Part shown: positions 31,719 through 37,714 of the stretch, piece after piece
How positions within the stretch are numbered: the stretch's first letter is position 1
Layout of the letters: the number at the start of each line of letters is the position of its first letter
Source of the DNA: Pseudomonadota bacterium
Lineage (GTDB): Bacteria > Pseudomonadota > Alphaproteobacteria > Reyranellales > Reyranellaceae
Length of the DNA stretch: 37,714 nt
Direction: 5' to 3'
Assembly (NCBI GenBank): GCA_023436825.1
Contig: JAEZHS010000692.1
Coordinates: 1-37,714 of the forward strand
Translations under genes and position numbers: made by a program
The notes under the pieces: model-generated
Told to the model about the DNA's origin: nothing
The model's database searches: none
Seen by the model: the letters and a program-made list of their open reading frames with translations, nothing else

Positions 31719-34700
31719 ATGGCGTCGCCTTCGCTGAGCCACGGTCTCGGCTTCACCGACCTTTACGACCGAGAGGGCCTGGTCCGCCTCGATGCAGCTT
31801 TCGTAGACTGGCTGAAGGAGAGCCACGTCGAGGTGCATGCCCGCCTGATGGCGGCGCGCGCGGCCCCCGATGCGCTGGCGGCGAAGGATGAATCCAATCT
31901 GCTGATCGAGCTGGCGCGTCCGCTCGAGGATTTCCTGGGCAGCCTGTTCGGGGTCGCCGAGGAAGCGGCCGACCTGCGCGGCCGTCACAACAGGCTGGCG
32001 CCGATCTTCGATTGCAAGCGTCTGTTCGTGCAGCGCTATGTGACGCGCACCATCAAGGCGGACGCTGCTGCGGCGTTGGACGGCGACAAGGTCACGGCCG
32101 AGATCGCCCTGCCAGCGCGACTGGAGGATGGGCTGGATGCCTGGGAGCTCGCCTTCGCCGTTGCCGTGCGCGAGCTCGCCGGCGCCGAGTTCAAGATCGC
32201 GACGCCGACGCCCGCGATCGAGGCGCTGACACGCTACGCCGCCTGGGCGTTGCATTCGCCCGAGGGCAGGAAGCGTCATCGCGACGGGCCGCTGTTCAAG
32301 GTGCCGCACAAGCTCGATTTCGAGCACCTGGTGCCGATCGAGACCGAGGTCGTGGATGGCGTCACGCGCATGCGCCTGCCGCGGCCGATGCTGCGCCATC
32401 GCGAGGGCTTCGCGCTGACCGACGAGGGCTTCGACCTCGTCCGTGCGCTCGACCATTCCAACTACTGCATCTGGTGCCACAACCAGGGCAAGGACAGCTG
32501 CTCGCGCGGACTCAAGGACCGCAAGACCGGTGCCTTCCAGAAGTCGCCGTTCGGCGTCACCCTGGCGGGCTGCCCGCTCGAGGAAAAGATCTCGGAGATG
32601 AACCTGCTGAAGAGCGAGGGCTTCTCCATCGGCGCGCTGGCCATGGCCGCGGTCGACAATCCGCTGCTGGCGGCGACCGGCCATCGCATCTGCAACGACT
32701 GCATGAAGGCCTGCATCTACCAGAAGCAGGAACCCGTCGACATCCCGCAGATCGAGACCCGCACCCTCAAGGACGTGCTGGGCTTGCCCTGGGGCTTCGA
32801 GATCTACTCGCTGCTGACGCGCTGGAATCCGTTGAACCTGCGCCGCCCGCTGCCGAAGCCCGCGACCGGCCGCACCGTGCTGGTGGTGGGATTGGGACCT
32901 GCCGGCTTCAACCTCGCCCATCACCTGATGAATGACGGCCACGCCGTGGTCGGCATCGACGGGCTGAAGATCGAGCCGCTGCCTGTCGAGCAGTCCGGCG
33001 TGTCGGCCGACGGGACGCGCCATCCTTTCGCGGCGGTGCGCGACACGGCCTCGTTGCGCGAGAACCTCGGCGAACGCGCCATGGCGGGCTTCGGCGGCGT
33101 CGCCGAGTACGGCATCACCGTGCGCTGGGACAAGAACTACCTGAAGATGGTGCGCCTGCTGCTCGAACGGCGCCGCCAGTTCTCGATGTTCGGCGGCGTG
33201 CGCTTCGGCGGCACGGTGACCGTCGAGAATGCCTTCGCCATGGGCTTCGACCACGTGGCGCTGTGCGCCGGCGCCGGCAAGCCCACCGTGCTCGACCTGC
33301 CCAACGGCCTGGCGCGCGGCGTGCGCGCGGCGTCGGACTTCCTGATGGCATTGCAGCTCACGGGCGCCGCCAAGAAGGACTCCATCGCCAACCTGCAGAT
33401 CCGCCTGCCGGTGGTGGTGATCGGCGGCGGCCTGACCGCCATCGACACGGCAACGGAGTCGCTCGCCTACTATCCATTGCAGGTCGAGAAGTTCCTGTCG
33501 CGCCACGAGATCCTGGTGCAGGAGCGCGGGGAGGCGGCGGTGTTCGCGGCCATGAACGCCGAGGAGCGCGAGATCGCGGGCGAATTCATCGCCCATGCCG
33601 AGGCCATCCGCGCCGAGCGCGCGATCGCCGAGCGCGAAGGCCGTACGCCGGACATCGCCGGCCTCGTGAATGGCTGGGGCGGCGTCACCATCGCCTACCG
33701 CCGGCGGCTGATCGATTCGCCGTCGTACACGCTGAACCACGAAGAGGTGCTGAAGGCGCTGGAGGAGGACATCCGCTTCGCCGAGGGCCTGTCGCCGGTC
33801 GCGGTCGAGGTCGATGCCAACGGCCACGCCTCGGCGCTCAAGGTGGCGGGCGAACAGGACGGCCGGAAGGTCGAGGCAACGCTGCCGGCGCGCACCATCC
33901 TGGTGGCGGCGGGCACCCAACCCAACACCGTGCTGGCGCGCGAGGATGCGACGCACGCCTTCATCGACGGCAAGTATTTCCGCGCCCTCGACGAGGAAGG
34001 CAATCCGGCGACGCCCGAGCGCGTCGCCAAGCCCGCCGAGGTGCGCGTGATGATGTATCGCGCCGCCGACGGCCGCTTCATGTCGTTCTTCGGCGACCTG
34101 CATCCGTCCTTCGCCGGCAACGTCGTGAAGGCGATGGGCGGCGCCAAGCAGGGCTATCCGGTGCTGACGCGCACCATGGAGAAGCTGCCGCCGTCGAAGC
34201 GATCGCCGGCCGACATCCTGGCCGAGGCCAACGCCCGGTGGCGCGCCAAGGTCGTGCGCGTCGACCGCCTGACGCCGACCATCGTCGAGGTCGTGGTCGA
34301 GGCGCCGGCGGCGGCGCGCAACTTCGAGCCCGGCCAGTTCTATCGCCTGCAGAACTACGAGGCGCGCTCGAAGAAGGTCGACGGCACCTTGCTCACCATG
34401 GAGGGCCTGGCGTTGACCGGCGCCTGGGTCGACAAGGACAAGGGCCTGCTGTCGCTGATCACGCTCGAGATGGGCGGCTCGTCGGACCTCTGCGCGCTGC
34501 TCGAGCCGGGCGAGCCGGTGATCGTCATGGGCCCGACCGGCACGCCGACCGAGATCGAGCCTGGCGAGACGGTGGTGCTGGCGGGCGGCGGGCTCGGCAA
34601 CGCCGTGCTGTTCTCGATCGGCCAGGCCTTCCGCAAGGCCGGCAGCAAGGTGCTTTACTTCGCCGGCTACAAGAAGCCCTCCGACCGCTACAAGGTCGAG

Positions 34701-35207
34701 GAGATCGAGGCCGCGGCCGACGTCGTCGTCTGGGCCTGCGATGAGCAACCCGGCTTCCCCGTCGACCGTCCGCAGGACAGGTCGGTGGTCGACAACATCG
34801 TCGAGGCCATGCGGCGCTACGCGGCCGGCGAGCTCGGCGAGCAGCCGATCCCCTTCAAGGATGCCGACCGCATCGTCGCCATCGGCTCGGACGGCATGAT
34901 GAATGCCGTGCGCCAGGCGCGTCACGGCGTGCTGAAGCCCTGGCTGAAGCCCGATCATCGCGCGCTGGGATCGATCAACTCCCCCATGCAATGCATGATG
35001 AAGGAGATCTGCGCCCAGTGCCTGCAGCTTCACAAGGATCCGGTGACGGGCAAGGAGTCGGTGGTGTTCTCCTGCTTCAACCAGGACCAGGAGCTCGACC
35101 GCGTCGACTTCGGCTGCCTGCGCCAGCGCCTGCGCCAGAATGGCGTGCAGGAGAAAATCGGCGCACTATGGATCGACCGTTCGCTGAGAAGGATCGGGGC
35201 GCGCTGA
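31719..35207 (+). CDS. Multidomain iron-sulfur flavoprotein oxidoreductase (GltD/DPYD-like core + PyrK-like reductase)
   Basis: A 1162-residue protein of unknown role. The order is: an N-terminal helical region with no recognised domain (1-240); a Cys-rich iron-sulfur segment (Cys250, 253, 261, 285, then Cys325, 328, 332); a GltD/dihydropyrimidine-dehydrogenase-like FAD domain (GLGPAG at 391-396) with an NAD(P) Rossmann insert (GGGLTAID at 569-576); then a complete ferredoxin-reductase/PyrK-like module from about 840 (FYRLQNYE, GGGLG at 956-960) ending in a [2Fe-2S]-type set (Cys1092, 1098, 1101, 1119). It looks like an electron-bifurcating or electron-confurcating arrangement in one chain, but no substrate domain is recognised. 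It is alone on its strand, and the ribosome site before 31719 is weak. Confidence 0.88.
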   Translation: MASPSLSHGLGFTDLYDREGLVRLDAAFVDWLKESHVEVHARLMAARAAPDALAAKDESNLLIELARPLEDFLGSLFGVAEEAADLRGRHNRLAPIFDCKRLFVQRYVTRTIKADAAAALDGDKVTAEIALPARLEDGLDAWELAFAVAVRELAGAEFKIATPTPAIEALTRYAAWALHSPEGRKRHRDGPLFKVPHKLDFEHLVPIETEVVDGVTRMRLPRPMLRHREGFALTDEGFDLVRALDHSNYCIWCHNQGKDSCSRGLKDRKTGAFQKSPFGVTLAGCPLEEKISEMNLLKSEGFSIGALAMAAVDNPLLAATGHRICNDCMKACIYQKQEPVDIPQIETRTLKDVLGLPWGFEIYSLLTRWNPLNLRRPLPKPATGRTVLVVGLGPAGFNLAHHLMNDGHAVVGIDGLKIEPLPVEQSGVSADGTRHPFAAVRDTASLRENLGERAMAGFGGVAEYGITVRWDKNYLKMVRLLLERRRQFSMFGGVRFGGTVTVENAFAMGFDHVALCAGAGKPTVLDLPNGLARGVRAASDFLMALQLTGAAKKDSIANLQIRLPVVVIGGGLTAIDTATESLAYYPLQVEKFLSRHEILVQERGEAAVFAAMNAEEREIAGEFIAHAEAIRAERAIAEREGRTPDIAGLVNGWGGVTIAYRRRLIDSPSYTLNHEEVLKALEEDIRFAEGLSPVAVEVDANGHASALKVAGEQDGRKVEATLPARTILVAAGTQPNTVLAREDATHAFIDGKYFRALDEEGNPATPERVAKPAEVRVMMYRAADGRFMSFFGDLHPSFAGNVVKAMGGAKQGYPVLTRTMEKLPPSKRSPADILAEANARWRAKVVRVDRLTPTIVEVVVEAPAAARNFEPGQFYRLQNYEARSKKVDGTLLTMEGLALTGAWVDKDKGLLSLITLEMGGSSDLCALLEPGEPVIVMGPTGTPTEIEPGETVVLAGGGLGNAVLFSIGQAFRKAGSKVLYFAGYKKPSDRYKVEEIEAAADVVVWACDEQPGFPVDRPQDRSVVDNIVEAMRRYAAGELGEQPIPFKDADRIVAIGSDGMMNAVRQARHGVLKPWLKPDHRALGSINSPMQCMMKEICAQCLQLHKDPVTGKESVVFSCFNQDQELDRVDFGCLRQRLRQNGVQEKIGALWIDRSLRRIGAR

Positions 35208-35227
35208 CCGCCCCCGGCCCGGGGCGG
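35208..35227. terminator. GC-rich hairpin after the large oxidoreductase gene
   Basis: CCGCCCC (35208-35214) pairs with GGGGCGG (35221-35227) around a 6-nt loop, immediately after the stop codon and in the 105-bp gap before the convergent argC stop. There is no T-run. Confidence 0.45.
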
Positions 35228-35312
35228 CCGAGGGGGAGGGCGCCATCAGCGATCGGCCGTCGAAGGCAACGAACCCCATCGTCTGCTGGAGCGGAATGGA
35301 GGCCCGCCTTCA

Positions 35313-36290
35313 TCATGGCCAAACAGGCACGCCGTCCAGCCCCGCGGTTTCCGGTAGGCCGCACATCAGGTTCGCATTCTGCACCGCCTGGCCGGCCGCT
35401 CCCTTGCCGAGATTGTCGACCACGCCCATCGCGATCACCAGGTTGCGCTCCGGGTCGGCCGCATAGCTGACGAACGCGAGGTTCGAGCCGGTGGCCCATT
35501 TGGTCTGCGGCGGCTTGTCGGTCACGCGGACGAACGCCCGCCCGGTGTAGAAGCGCCGGGCCGCGTCCAGGCACTGGTCCGTCGTGGCGCGGCCGCGGCA
35601 GTAAATGGTGGCGAGTACGCCGCGGGTCATCGGCACCAGGTGTGGCGTGAACACGAGCCCGGCCGCGCTGCCGCCGCTCAGCCGCTCGATCGTCTTGGCA
35701 ATCTCGGGCATGTGGACGTGCTTGAGCAGACTGTAGGGCAGCAAGTTCTCGTTGCTCTCGGCGTAGCCGAACTTGCTGTCGGCGCCGCCGCGGCCGGCAC
35801 CGGAGATGCCGGTCTTGACGTCGATCACGATGTTGCCCGGCTCGATCAGCTTGTCGGCCAGCAGCGGCGCCAGCGCGTTCAGCGTCGCCGCGGGGTAGCA
35901 GCCGGGGTTGGCAACGCGGGTCTGGCCCTCGATCTGGGCCGGCCAGACGTCGGCCAGGCCGTACGCCCAACCCTCGACGTAGCGGTGGTCGCCGCCGATG
36001 TCGACGATCTTCACGTCCTCAGGCACGCGCGCCAGCGCCTCGGCCGAGGCGCCCGTGGGCAGCGACGCGAACAGCACGTCGAGCTTCGGCAGGGTCGCTG
36101 GGTCCCACTTCTCGATCACCAGTTCGGCCAGCTTCGCCGGCACGCCCGGGAAGCGGTCCACCAAACGGCTGCCGGCGCTGCCCTCGCCGGCGGCATGGAC
36201 CAGTTCGAAAGAAGGGTGGCTCGCGACCAGGCGCATCGCCTCGCCGCCGCCAAAACCGCTGATGCCGACAATGCCGACGCGGATGCTCAT
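35313..36290 (-). CDS. argC: N-acetyl-gamma-glutamyl-phosphate reductase
   Basis: A 325-residue cytosolic enzyme reducing N-acetylglutamyl-5-phosphate to the semialdehyde with NADPH, the third step of arginine synthesis. The Rossmann motif VGISGFGGGEAMR is near residues 8-20. Catalytic Cys131 (ANPGCYPAA) and His217 (TPHLVPMTRG) are present. The ATG at 36290 is preceded by AGAGGACACCATC. A strong terminator ends only 23 bp before this start, and an Arg-rich leader ORF lies before that, so expression probably depends on attenuation. No other arg gene is adjacent. Confidence 0.96.
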   Translation of the reverse strand: MSIRVGIVGISGFGGGEAMRLVASHPSFELVHAAGEGSAGSRLVDRFPGVPAKLAELVIEKWDPATLPKLDVLFASLPTGASAEALARVPEDVKIVDIGGDHRYVEGWAYGLADVWPAQIEGQTRVANPGCYPAATLNALAPLLADKLIEPGNIVIDVKTGISGAGRGGADSKFGYAESNENLLPYSLLKHVHMPEIAKTIERLSGGSAAGLVFTPHLVPMTRGVLATIYCRGRATTDQCLDAARRFYTGRAFVRVTDKPPQTKWATGSNLAFVSYAADPERNLVIAMGVVDNLGKGAAGQAVQNANLMCGLPETAGLDGVPVWP

Positions 36291-36313
36291 GATGGTGTCC
36301 TCTGGAGGTTGGG

Positions 36314-36350
36314 CAAAAGAAAACCCCCGGAGCCGGAGGCTGCGGGGGTT
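36314..36350 (-). terminator. Intrinsic terminator / attenuator in the argC leader
   Basis: In the RNA (minus strand) the stem is AACCCCCG-C-AGCC, loop TCC, GGCT-C-CGGGGGTT (36350 to 36322), followed at once by TTCTTTTG, making a strong intrinsic terminator. It ends 23 bp before the argC start, leaving only the ribosome site, so argC must be read through it. Confidence 0.85.
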
Positions 36351-36385
36351 CAGGAACGCGGGCCGGGGCCGCTCCGGCGGATGAC

Positions 36386-36499
36386 CTACGGTGAGGCGGT
36401 CACCACGCGGACGGACGCTGATCGACGCGCAGCCTGAAGAGCCGCCGCTTGGGTGCGGCGGCGTCGGCGTCGATCACAAAGGTTCTGGTTCCTGAGCAT
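36386..36499 (-). CDS. Arginine-rich leader peptide of argC
   Basis: A 37-codon ORF upstream of argC containing ten Arg, six of them consecutive (codons 10-15, positions 36455-36472: CGA CGC CGA CGC CGC CGC). It begins MLRNQNLCD and ends VVTASP. The ATG at 36499 has AAGG only 2 nt upstream, and a promoter-like pair just before it could make the mRNA nearly leaderless. An overlapping frame starting at a GTG is also Arg-rich (KRRLFRLR); I prefer the ATG frame for its Arg run. Ribosome stalling at these codons under arginine shortage would expose the antiterminator. Confidence 0.6.
   Translation of the reverse strand: MLRNQNLCDRRRRRRTQAAALQAARRSASVRVVTASP
36428..36435 (-). promoter_or_regulatory. 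Antiterminator strand of the argC attenuator
   Basis: In the RNA this reads AGGCTGCG, an exact 8-nt complement of CGCAGCCT (36344-36337) inside the 5' arm of the terminator, so the two pairings exclude each other. It lies in codons 22-24 of the leader, 20 nt downstream of the last Arg codon of the run, where it would be free when a ribosome stalls there and covered when the ribosome moves on. A separate 8-bp hairpin (36441-36462) spans the Arg codons. Confidence 0.6.
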
Positions 36500-36507
36500 G
36501 CCCTTCG

Positions 36508-36536
36508 ACACTGTCGCTACCCACGTTGGTCGTCAA
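36508..36536 (-). promoter_or_regulatory. Candidate promoter of the argC leader
   Basis: On the minus strand TTGACG (36531-36536), a 17-bp spacer, and CAGTGT (36508-36513); the -10 is a weak match. The predicted start falls within a few bases of the leader ATG, as in near-leaderless alphaproteobacterial leader peptides. Confidence 0.4.
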
Positions 36537-36609
36537 GGGGGATGTTTGCCGGCCACGCGTCTCGGACGTCCGCCACGTCGCGTCTGCCGCGCTGGAGACG
36601 TGAGTTCCC

Positions 36610-37293
36610 TCAAGGCGTCCTGACGAACCTGAACAGCACCTTGTCCTGGCTGTAGTAGCGCAGCTGGTCGACGACCTTGGGGAAGTAGGCGCTGCCCACC
36701 GTCACCGGCATGAAGGCGTCGAGGTCGAGCGGCCGCACCGAAACGATGAAGCCCGCCTGGGCGAAGGCCTTCGAGACGTCCTCCAGCGAATGGTCGTGGA
36801 TCGGGATCGACGAGGTCTCGGCGATCAGCTTGCGCCAGCGCGGCCACACCGCGCTGTCGGTGTGGCAGCCCATGGCGGCGACATACGAGCCGCCGGGCCG
36901 CAGCGCCGCCTTGATGTCGCGCGCGTGGGCGGCAAGGTCGCTCAGCAGGTAGATCACCTCGTGGCTGAAGGCATAGTCGAAGGTGCGGCCGAGCGAGGCG
37001 GCGTTGTCGGTGACCTTGTACTCGACCGGCCGATGGCCCTTCAGCAGCTCGGCCCGCGCCACCGATTCGCGGGCGATGTCGATGCCGACCGCGCTCCTGA
37101 AGGGATGGCGGTCGTACAGCATGCGCAGGAAGCCGCCCTGGTTGCAGCCGTAGTCGAGCACGTTCGAATCGTGCAGGTCGTGCGGCACGGAGACGTTGAT
37201 CATGCGTCTCCAGATGGGCGCGTGCGCCGCGCCCATCGCCTCTTCGTCAGCGGGATTGCGGTTCCAGGTTGCGATCATCGAGGGGTACTGCAT
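36610..37293 (-). CDS. Class I SAM-dependent methyltransferase
   Basis: A 227-residue Rossmann-fold methyltransferase. Motif I is VLDYGCNQGGF (45-55), the acidic residue of motif II is in AVGIDIARE, and FDYAFSHEVIYLL corresponds to motifs III/IV. The substrate is unknown. The ATG at 37293, with AGGAGCGAGCG upstream, gives a compact protein. Its start lies inside the 3' end of the MATE gene (47-bp overlap), so the two are probably co-transcribed. No terminator was seen right after its stop. Confidence 0.88.
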   Translation of the reverse strand: MQYPSMIATWNRNPADEEAMGAAHAPIWRRMINVSVPHDLHDSNVLDYGCNQGGFLRMLYDRHPFRSAVGIDIARESVARAELLKGHRPVEYKVTDNAASLGRTFDYAFSHEVIYLLSDLAAHARDIKAALRPGGSYVAAMGCHTDSAVWPRWRKLIAETSSIPIHDHSLEDVSKAFAQAGFIVSVRPLDLDAFMPVTVGSAYFPKVVDQLRYYSQDKVLFRFVRTP

Positions 37294-37714
37294 CGCTCGC
37301 TCCTGTCGTTGGAGCGAATCTAGCACGCTTCGGTCCCCACGGTACGACGAGCAATGGCCCGGCGATCAGGCTGCCGAAGGCGATCATGCCGACGGCGATG
37401 GCGACGAACACGCCGGGCAGGCCCCAGCCCAGGATCTCGACGGCGGTCCAGCCGCCGATCGTGGCGATGAAGAGGCGGGCAAGGCCGGCGATGAACGGCG
37501 CCTTCATGCGGCCCGCGCCCTGGCTCGCGAACGACAGCGTCATGCCGAGGCCGAACAGGCAGTAGAACGGCGCCACGCGCGTGATGTAGGCGACCGTGGC
37601 CTCGACCACCTTGGCGTCGTCCGTGAAAAGGCGCGCCCCGCCCTCGGGCACGAAGGCCAGGATCCAGCCGCAGACGCCGAGCGCGCCGGCCGCCGTCAGG
37701 CTGCCGATCCAGGC
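37247..37714 (-). CDS. MATE-family efflux transporter, C-terminal part (cut by window end)
   Basis: The last 155 codons of a membrane transporter running off the window edge. Helices such as YCLFGLGMTLSFASQGAGRM and the following APFIAGLARLFIATIGGWTAV segment are typical of the C-terminal bundle of MATE (multidrug and toxin extrusion) proteins. The codons continue open to base 37714, so the start is outside. It ends with a charged cytosolic tail that overlaps the methyltransferase start. Confidence 0.8.
   Translation of the reverse strand, partial: AWIGSLTAAGALGVCGWILAFVPEGGARLFTDDAKVVEATVAYITRVAPFYCLFGLGMTLSFASQGAGRMKAPFIAGLARLFIATIGGWTAVEILGWGLPGVFVAIAVGMIAFGSLIAGPLLVVPWGPKRARFAPTTGASDAVPLDDRNLEPQSR

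Noticed and set aside
31650..35033. A very long antisense open frame (1127 codons) opposite the large oxidoreductase gene
   Set aside because: It is Arg/His/Asp/Val-rich with no recognisable domain; GC-rich third positions of the sense gene remove stop codons from the antisense frame. The sense protein has clear motifs throughout.
36400..36474. An alternative argC leader frame starting at GTG and ending in ...PSAW
   Set aside because: It has good third-position GC and five Arg, but no ATG and a more distant AGGA. The ATG frame with six consecutive Arg codons better explains the attenuator. It is kept in mind because the Arg run could be its shadow.
1..37714. CRISPR arrays, tRNA/rRNA genes, insertion sequences, integrases
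   Set aside because: No regularly spaced repeats, cloverleaf-like sequences, transposase or integrase motifs were found on either strand.

Overview
The window is 37.7 kb of GC-rich, gene-dense DNA from an alphaproteobacterium. Support comes from the gene content (cytochrome-oxidase type heme A synthase, ETF-ubiquinone oxidoreductase, a soluble Fds-type formate dehydrogenase, a TPR gene followed by ispE, tripartite tricarboxylate transporters) and from a palindromic intergenic repeat whose CCTGAGGAGC / GCGTCTCGAAGG halves are common in Bradyrhizobium/Rhodopseudomonas/Reyranella-type genomes. A Reyranella-like or related Rhodospirillales/Hyphomicrobiales host is my guess, not a proof. I saw no tRNA, rRNA, CRISPR array, transposase or phage gene.

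Region 1 (1-20.2 kb) is an oxalate/formate C1 island. On the minus strand, running from 8.1 kb down to 1.4 kb, are a GntR regulator, oxalyl-CoA decarboxylase (oxc), formyl-CoA transferase (frc), a formyltransferase/hydrolase resembling the N-terminal domain of 10-formyl-THF dehydrogenase, and formate-THF ligase (fhs). Behind them, beyond a hairpin repeat, is an ACAD10/11-like acyl-CoA dehydrogenase. Upstream lie an ABC exporter and a complete tctC-tctB-tctA transporter operon, also on the minus strand. Divergent from tctC is a LysR regulator, followed by the NAD-linked formate dehydrogenase genes fdsG-B-A-D and an overlapping GNAT gene, all on the plus strand. Together they predict uptake of a carboxylate (oxalate is the obvious candidate), activation to oxalyl-CoA, decarboxylation to formyl-CoA, release of formate, and then either oxidation to CO2 with NADH or entry into the tetrahydrofolate C1 pool.

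Region 2 (20.3-24.6 kb) holds an orphan molybdenum-hydroxylase large subunit, a family-4-like uracil-DNA glycosylase and a MetX-like alpha/beta hydrolase. Region 3 (24.6-35.2 kb) holds ETF-QO, an exported TPR protein, ispE, a membrane-anchored Sel1/peptidoglycan-binding protein, heme A synthase and a 1162-residue multidomain iron-sulfur flavoprotein. Region 4 (35.3-37.7 kb) holds argC, a SAM methyltransferase and the 3' part of a MATE transporter.

The most unusual signals are: (i) a probable arginine attenuator before argC, made of a 37-codon leader ORF with six consecutive Arg codons, an 8-nt antiterminator pairing and a strong intrinsic terminator ending just before the argC ribosome binding site; (ii) the formyltransferase-like enzyme inside the oxalate operon, whose substrate may be formyl-CoA or formyl-THF; and (iii) the giant oxidoreductase fusion. 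All functions are read from sequence and from recall of the families; no searches were run.
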